From NCBI GenBank assembly GCA_034508935.3, contig CM067443.1:52498784-52562783 (forward strand): a stretch of 64,000 nucleotides of DNA, given 5' to 3'. Below, one piece after another: positions 57,966 to 64,000 of this stretch. Each line of letters begins with the position of its first letter. Within the stretch, counting starts at the first letter, position 1. The position numbers were made by a program, and so were the translations under genes. The stretch is from Berghia stephanieae (taxonomy: Eukaryota; Mollusca; Gastropoda; Nudibranchia; Aeolidiidae). Under the pieces are notes generated by a model, which saw nothing but the letters and a program-made list of their open reading frames with translations, was not told the origin of the DNA and made no database searches.

Positions 57966-58810
57966 GCTGAGGGATGTGTAAAGGAAAATAAACCTCATCT
58001 TATCTCAGCGCCATGGTGTTTGGAAAGAGGTTTGGATCTGGAGACCTTGCATAAAGGTCAAAACAAATCGGACGTGTAACTATTTAAGCGATGAATCATA
58101 CCCTGATAAATTAGAAAGAAATAAAAAACATACAGAGAGGTGGGAACAATACAACTAGTTAACTTATTGTATAGTGTGGGCCGTGGGACGCGAGGTTACT
58201 GGATATATTACGAGCTAATTTCGGTAACGAAAATAATAAGAAAATTCTGCATTGCTTAGATAATGCATCATTGTTTAAGAAAAGTGATGTGGGACAGTCA
58301 TTCTTCAACAGTGGTCGGTGGACTGGACTGGGTGTTTATTATTCACCAAGTGCATTTCATAGCTATTAACCAAAAGCTCAGAAATGATTGATAGTGATAG
58401 TGCATATTTTGAAATGGTATATATCTATTTTAAAACAAGTTGTCTTTGGTGTCGGAACTTTTATGGATCTTGGTTGTAGGATTCAGTAAAATATAAAATA
58501 TACAACATTTAATAAAAAATAAGAGAAGGAAATTATTTAAAGAAGAATTCCAAGCAGTGACGAGTTGGTTATCTATGCATATTTTTGTCTACATTCCTCT
58601 CTGCTTTAAATATCGCTATATTATGTAGTCTACAAACATACATACGCTTTTCCAATAAATTATACAGAGCACCTCTATTCTGGCCCTAATAGGTTAATCA
58701 GAAGTAGATGTTTCGACAACCCCGAGTGTTCCACACTTAAAACACTCGTGCATTCAGGGTACCAAAGGACAGGTGGTGTGCCTGAAGCTCTCAAAATGGA
58801 GTCTAATTAA

Positions 58811-59047
58811 CCAGTTAACTGCCGTACTCTGGAGAAACTCGTATTTAAATATTTGGCCAGAAAACTCGTCCTTCGAATATCGATATAGATCGATTTAAAT
58901 ACCCCTCATCCTGGCAAAAAGTATCAAACCTGGGACTTTTGTTGCGTTTTGCCAAGATAGGGGTCATTTCAATCGATCGATAGTTGAAGGGCGAGTTTTC
59001 TGGCCATATTTTTAAATACGTATTTCCAGAGTATGGCATTTAACTGA
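58811..59047. mobile_element. Palindromic MITE, copy 4 (best preserved), TTAA-flanked
   Basis: Arms of about 110 bp: GTTAACTGCCGTACTCTGGA, TTTGGCCAGAAAACTCGTCC, ATAGATCGATTTAAAT, mirrored by TTTCAATCGATCGATAG, GGGCGAGTTTTCTGGCCA and CCAGAGTATGGCATTTAAC. TTAA lies immediately outside each end (58807-58810, 59048-59051), the target duplication of piggyBac-type elements, though copy 3 does not clearly show it. Confidence 0.8.
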
Positions 59048-59689
59048 TTAAGAACATGGTGGACAAGTTGTACCGCTGTGTATAATAGCGACCCTAGGAG
59101 GTAAATGGAAGACAATCATTCCCAACTTCTGATAAATCGTAACTTGTGCCGCCATACATTTTAACACCTAGACTACATAGTTTGGAATGGCAGATGTTGG
59201 AACTCTCTGTTTTTCTTGGGGCAAGTTTGTTGGAGGACTAATGGGCAAACTTGTGACTAATGTTTGTGAGTGTTGGGGAGAGTTTGTAAGTAAATGCCTT
59301 CAGCCATCGAGGGGAGGAAAACGAGGAATGGGGAATGTTCGAGTTTGAGAAGGGGAAGAGGGGGGCAGTTAGTACGGCCACGTCTGGAATTCAGAAACCC
59401 TAATACACAGTGTCCACGGAAATCATTGTCAGAAAAGAAAAACTCGAAAAGTTGTTAGGTGTGCTGGAAAAATCAGTAAGGAAAAAAAAAAGTAGTATTT
59501 GGTTTGACTCATAATGGTTGATTTTTGGGGATACCTGCTATATTATTCCTTTCTGGCAGTCACTATGTCATACACAGATATTCAGATATTCAGTAGCCAC
59601 ACTGGTTAAGAACAAAACATAACGACCTTTTTCCTTCTTCTCTTTCTTTCTCTCCTACGTCTATTCCTCCTGCTTCTTCTCCTCCTCTT

Positions 59690-59816
59690 CAGCCTCCTTA
59701 CTTTTCTTTTCCTTAATTATCGTAGCTATCCTCCTCCTCCTCCTCCTCCTCCTCCTCCTCCTCCTCCTCCTCCTCCTCCTCCTCCTCCTCTTGTTATCAT
59801 CATCATCGTCATCACC

Positions 59817-59853
<37 letters not shown>

Positions 59854-59948
59854 CCATCATTATCATTATCATCATTATCATTATTTCTAGCAGATTTGTT
59901 CGAGTCCGATGCTACCATATTAGTAATATCGCGCACTCTCCCCCCCCC

Positions 59949-60002
<54 letters not shown>
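59690..60002. repeat. (CTC)n, (ATC)n and (CA)n microsatellites
   Basis: CTC trinucleotides (about 59731-59790), ATC trinucleotides (59798-59884), a C run (59941-59949) and CA (59958-60002). Poly-Arg, poly-Asp and poly-Ser frames here are by-products. Confidence 0.95.
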
Positions 60003-60003
<1 letters not shown>

Positions 60004-60140
60004 TTCCCACCCACATAACATTCATTTGTCAAGAATGTTATATCACTTATTTTTTAAATGTATACTGTTTATTTATTCATTTATTTATTTTTCTTTTGGA
60101 GGAAAAGTGACATATGCCTGTATAGTCTAGGTTTGCTTCT

Positions 60141-60430
60141 GGGGTCCCGATAGTTCAGATGGTAGAGCACTCACTTCACATGCGAAGGGACCGAGATCGA
60201 TCCCGGGTGCAGTTTAGATTTTTTTTCCTGAACCCCCCCCCCCCCCCCCCCACCCACCCCTGTCCACCCCCACAGTGAATAGGTAGCTGAGTCTGTTGAG
60301 CCTGTTAGATATTTCGAAAATTACTTTGCGGTAGGCCAGAGTCCTATCGAAAGGATAGCAAGCAATTGGTCTTGTCCGTTTCACGCTATATAAACCGGAA
60401 TAAACTCCAGCTCCATGGGCCGAATGAGGA
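60141..60430 (+). repeat. tRNA-Val-like SINE, family 4, best head
   Basis: The head GGTCCCGATAGTTCAGATGG, then TAGAGCACTCACTTCACATG, then CGAAGGGACCGAGATCGATC is close to a tRNA with a CAC anticodon loop. The body repeats CTGAACCC, here expanded to a 19-base C run (60233-60251), then CTGTCCACC, GAATAGGTAGCTGAG, TATCGAAAGGATAGC and TTTCACGCTATATAAACCGG. The downstream body shows it is a SINE rather than a tRNA gene. Confidence 0.85.
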
Positions 60431-60924
60431 CTTCTTTTCTTTTTTGCGTCAATACAAAAATGTCGATATTATAGTACCACGTCAGAAAATAAGATTAACG
60501 TACAGGCAGATTGAAGCAGTCGAGTCGCGATGATGGCTTCGTGATTAGTCAGGAAGGCAGAAAATGGACTTATTATGATTGCGATACTGCAATGTTGTTA
60601 TCTTCGTTGGATGGGCGATAGTTTGTACCCATAATATCCACTTTGCTATACCTGGTAACGGTAGAGATGGTTATGGTGATGATTGACGTGATCGAATAAT
60701 GGGTAATGTGTTCATTCTTTGATAAAACTCACGTAGTAGCATGCGTGCCCGTAAAGACTGACAGTCTGACAGACAGATGAGGGTGATAAGGTAGACTAGA
60801 TAGAGACAAACAACCGTCGTAATGTTTGGGCTAGTTGTTTTCTTTCCAATTACAAATAAGAGTAGAGTATGTTTGTATAAATATATGTGTGTGTGTGTAC
60901 GGATGGGTGGACGTATTTGAGTTG

Positions 60925-61205
60925 TTGAGCTTATATAGAGAGCAATATCCACTAAACGTGCTCAAAGCGATTAACAAGGGGTCCCTGACCAACAGCAACA
61001 TTTCACATGTAGGACGACGAGATATGACGCCTATTAGGCGATAGGACAGAAACAACACTGTTAACGGCCAGGTAATCAGTTTACATCTGAGTACAGTGAG
61101 AGAATGTGATTAAAGAGCCTTTTCCAATGACTCAACTATGCGCCGAGCAAGGCTCGAACCCATGTCCTTCCGTCCCGAAAGCGAGTGTAATACCATAAGA
61201 CAGCT
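60925..61205 (-). repeat. tRNA-derived SINE, family 3, copy 3
   Basis: The distal end GAGCTTATATAGAGAGCAAT lies at the left. The head is at the right with box B on the minus strand in GGACATGGGTTCGAGCC, and the body has ACACTGTTAACGGCCAGG and AGAGCCTTTTCCAATGACTC. Confidence 0.83.
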
Positions 61206-62418
61206 ATATATCCCATCTATATTGTCTCTGTTTGGATTATTTCTTTTGCAAATTAGGGTATATATTTTGCTATGAATATATTTTCTGAGATATCAGGAAT
61301 GTTTAAATAAATAAATCAGCACATGTTGAGAAATCATGAAGTGCATCCGATGGGACAAATATATTGTTTAATGTATGAAAATTTTAAAAAATTACATTAG
61401 AACAATACAAAGTGAATATGAAAGTGTTATATTTTTTTTAATGAACAGAAGTTTTCAGTATGAGCCAATAAGTAAGAGAAAGACTCCAGTCTTAAAGAAT
61501 AATAGAATCAGATATTGTCAATATGGCACTCTCTGATCATTCTATTTCAGATGACTGAGTATATGCTTGTCGCATGAAAAAAATATGTGATAAAAATAAC
61601 TCAAGTTTTATAAAGAACACTTCGAAATATTCCGGTATTATTAGTTTGTCTAATAAACAAGACAATACAGTGTTGCAGTTCAGGGTGTTGTTAAAGTCGA
61701 GGAAGAAATGACAAGGGTGAGAGAGCGTTAATTTGGAGCATATTTTTTTGCAGGATTTTTAATATACTACAAGGAAACTGTACGGGTAATTAATCAGCTG
61801 CAACTACCCTATGAAAACTATTAGATGAATTAAGTAAGGAAGTTTTGTGGGAAAATATTCAGCCTGAGAGAACATATTCAGCCTGAGACAAAGAACTGAC
61901 CGATAGCAAGTAATCATCATTAATGTTCATTTCAGGCATCGACATGAACTATGACAAATTGAAGCTAGCTGGGATCTCAACATTGTTCTTTTTATCCGGG
62001 TATATTTTCTGAAAGTTGTTTCCGCAAATTGTCTCTCACAATAAAAAAAAAAGCGTGAACGGTCTGTCAAAAGAATTTTACCGTAAAAATAAAAAAAGGC
62101 TTTTATTAAATAGTTTTAATTTTTTAAAAATGGGGAACACATGAATATAAAAATTATTTTAAGTAGATAAAACTAATCATGCTCGAGATAAATGTCTGTC
62201 ACAGGAAGCGAAAACGGGCATTTTAAGAAAAAGGATTGACATTGTTATTGTTATAGGCCTATCTTTTTTTTCTCATTAACTCGCTGATTATTTTTTGCCC
62301 TTTTCGATCTCATAAATTTACAGGCGCTACCTAAGTAAACAAAATAAAAACACATTATATGGGCAAATATTATTAACCTGATACATTGTACATTGAAATG
62401 TGAATATAAGAATAAAGC

Positions 62419-62422
<4 letters not shown>
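61206..62422. other. No supported gene
   Basis: AT-rich sequence. No exon with paired splice sites or repeat family was found. Confidence 0.45.

Positions 62423-62498
<76 letters not shown>
62423..62498. repeat. (CT)n microsatellite
   Basis: Two CT runs separated by a TTCTC step. Confidence 0.96.
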
Positions 62499-62502
<4 letters not shown>

Positions 62503-62911
62503 CCCTCTTCCGCTATCGTGGGAAAGCATGTGACAAAAGAAAAAGGAAAGAAAAATAAAAGTTATAACTCGTTTTCGCCTTTTTCATTTACGAAAATCGG
62601 TATAATACCTAGAGTTTATTTTTATTGAGACGGTATAATACAGTGTAAATAAGACCAGCAGTATGACAAGAAACTCGTGGCTTATGCGTTGAATTAAAAC
62701 GTGTGAAAATAAAACACTTGGCAACACCAGAATTCACTACATTATTCTCTTTTTCTTTTATCTTTTCAGGCAAACTGCATCCATTGTGCTGCTTATTTCT
62801 AACCTAATTCTTGGCGGATTTCCGTGAGACAATTTACCGAACACAATGGATGGAATAGGAAGCCATTATTTTCAACACAATTTAATCAAACGATGATTCA
62901 CGCTACAGCCA

Positions 62912-62936
62912 CCCCCCCCCCCCCCCCCCCCCCCCC
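62912..62936. repeat. Poly-C tract (25 bp)
   Basis: A pure C run. Together with G runs at 63397-63416 and 63559-63588 it makes the last 1.1 kb unusually rich in G-quadruplex-capable sequence. Confidence 0.97.
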
Positions 62937-63145
62937 AACGTCTAACCCCTTCTATTGGTATTTAAATCATGCTCCGTTTCTTTTTTCAAAGTCAGAAGGT
63001 CCATAGACCCAGTTCATATTATTCAGGTTTTATGTATCGTGAGGTGGGGTATAAAAATTGCCATCGTTGCTTGGACAGGACACTTGTTTGTAAATAGCAA
63101 ATTAAGTGCACTCTGCTGGAGCTAATTATACGGAGCACGCCAATA

Positions 63146-63366
63146 GGGGGCAACGTGGCTCAGCGGTATGGTCTTTGCTTCGTACTCGAAAGGTACCGAG
63201 TTCGATCACCCGCCGTTGCGCTGTGTGGCCTTGAGTAAGTCACCTCGTCCTAACTAAATTTGCGGCGCTGCACTGCGACTGACGCCTGGGTTATTCCAGT
63301 CTTCCCTTGGAATAGACCCTAGAGACAAATTTCCCCTATGGGATGAATAAAGGGAATTATATTTTA
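63146..63366 (+). repeat. tRNA-derived SINE, family 1, complete copy
   Basis: GGGGGCAACGTGGCTCAGCG, GTCTTTGCTTCGTACTCG, box B in GAGTTCGATCACCCGCC, GTGGCCTTGAGTAAGTCACC, GGCGCTGCACTGCGACTGAC, GCCTGGGTTATTCCAG and the end GGGATGAATAAAGGGAATTA. It is the most intact member and a good reference for the family. Confidence 0.92.
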
Positions 63367-63396
63367 GTTTTATTTTATTTTAATTCCTGCTTGGGC

Positions 63397-63558
63397 GGGG
63401 GGGGGGGGGGGGGGGGATTAATCCAGATAATAAAAAATTGTAGACTTCAACAGAGGTCGAACTGGACGCTCTAACAGTCCAGTCACGTCCTCCTCAGACT
63501 TCCGATTATATCAACGTGAAAGTTGTTTTTTACTTCATTTGTGTGTATTTGTGTGTGT

Positions 63559-63588
<30 letters not shown>
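63397..63588. repeat. Two long poly-G tracts (20 and 30 bp)
   Basis: 63397-63416 and 63559-63588 are pure G. The first lies about 30 bp after a SINE tail; the second follows a GT-rich stretch. Confidence 0.97.
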
Positions 63589-63589
<1 letters not shown>

Positions 63590-64000
63590 GAGGGCGTATT
63601 TTAAAACGTATTGAGAAAGTATTTCGGATTTTCCATGCAACAACAATGGCCTATTCAGTCAGAAAAAGACATTTATTATATAAATAAGGATTCTATGCTT
63701 ATCTTCAGTCAGGACTCCAGAGGAAGAATTAGAAAATTCATGATATGTTATAAATGTAGCTTAAAACGCCCCGGTGAATAAATAAATAAATGAATAAATC
63801 CACCGAGATAGTAGACTGAAAAAGATAAAACTGGTTATATCCATGACATGTAACAACAAAGAGGTTGGGGTTAGTTGCTGTTGTTATTATATCTAGCATC
63901 AAGATTGCAGGTACGGATGGACGGATCATGAGATCAAATCAAAATATTCGTTCTCAAGCACTCGATGAAAAAGCGCAGGCCCGGTACTCGACGACTTTAT

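Overview
This is eukaryotic, AT-rich, intron-containing nuclear DNA from an animal, most likely a marine invertebrate. Two host genes can be argued from sequence, and one resembles an invertebrate-type gene (tincar). The rest is dominated by tRNA-derived SINEs, small DNA transposons, palindromic foldback repeats and very long microsatellites. There are no bacterial features. I cannot place the species. Foldback elements with long arms made of tandem repeats recall the TU elements of sea urchins and the FB elements of flies, but that is only suggestive.

Layout. 1-9.87 kb: two inverted (foldback) repeat elements, about 1.7 kb and 6.8 kb, bordered by a 35-bp palindromic tandem repeat. 11.8-17.8 kb, + strand: a seven-exon gene for a FAM204A orthologue (208 aa predicted). 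Its introns carry SINE, microsatellite and LINE insertions and one unexplained candidate cassette exon. 19.5-23.6 kb: a nest of DNA transposons. A pogo/Tigger-like MITE holds a hAT-type element with a remnant transposase, which itself holds a hAT MITE; a second MITE copy lies nearby in opposite orientation. 23.6-39.1 kb: mostly gene-poor DNA with microsatellites, SINE copies, a LINE 3-prime end, a giant ATT/AAT hairpin, small palindromic MITEs and one possible minus-strand terminal exon. 39.1-41.3 kb, minus strand: a large terminal coding exon (696 residues from its first Met) of a multi-pass membrane protein that resembles insect Tincar. Two further minus-strand candidate exons near 48 kb and 55.7 kb could belong to it. 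41.4-47.0 kb: a recent tandem duplication (unit about 3.5 kb) with a 1.3-kb deletion in one copy. 47-64 kb: more SINEs, palindromic MITEs and microsatellites.

The two host genes are unrelated and on opposite strands, and nothing suggests they are co-regulated. The most informative material is structural: foldback satellites with a higher-order repeat, nested transposons with readable target duplications, and SINE families whose heads and tails appear to seed the long G-, CT- and ATT-type tracts.
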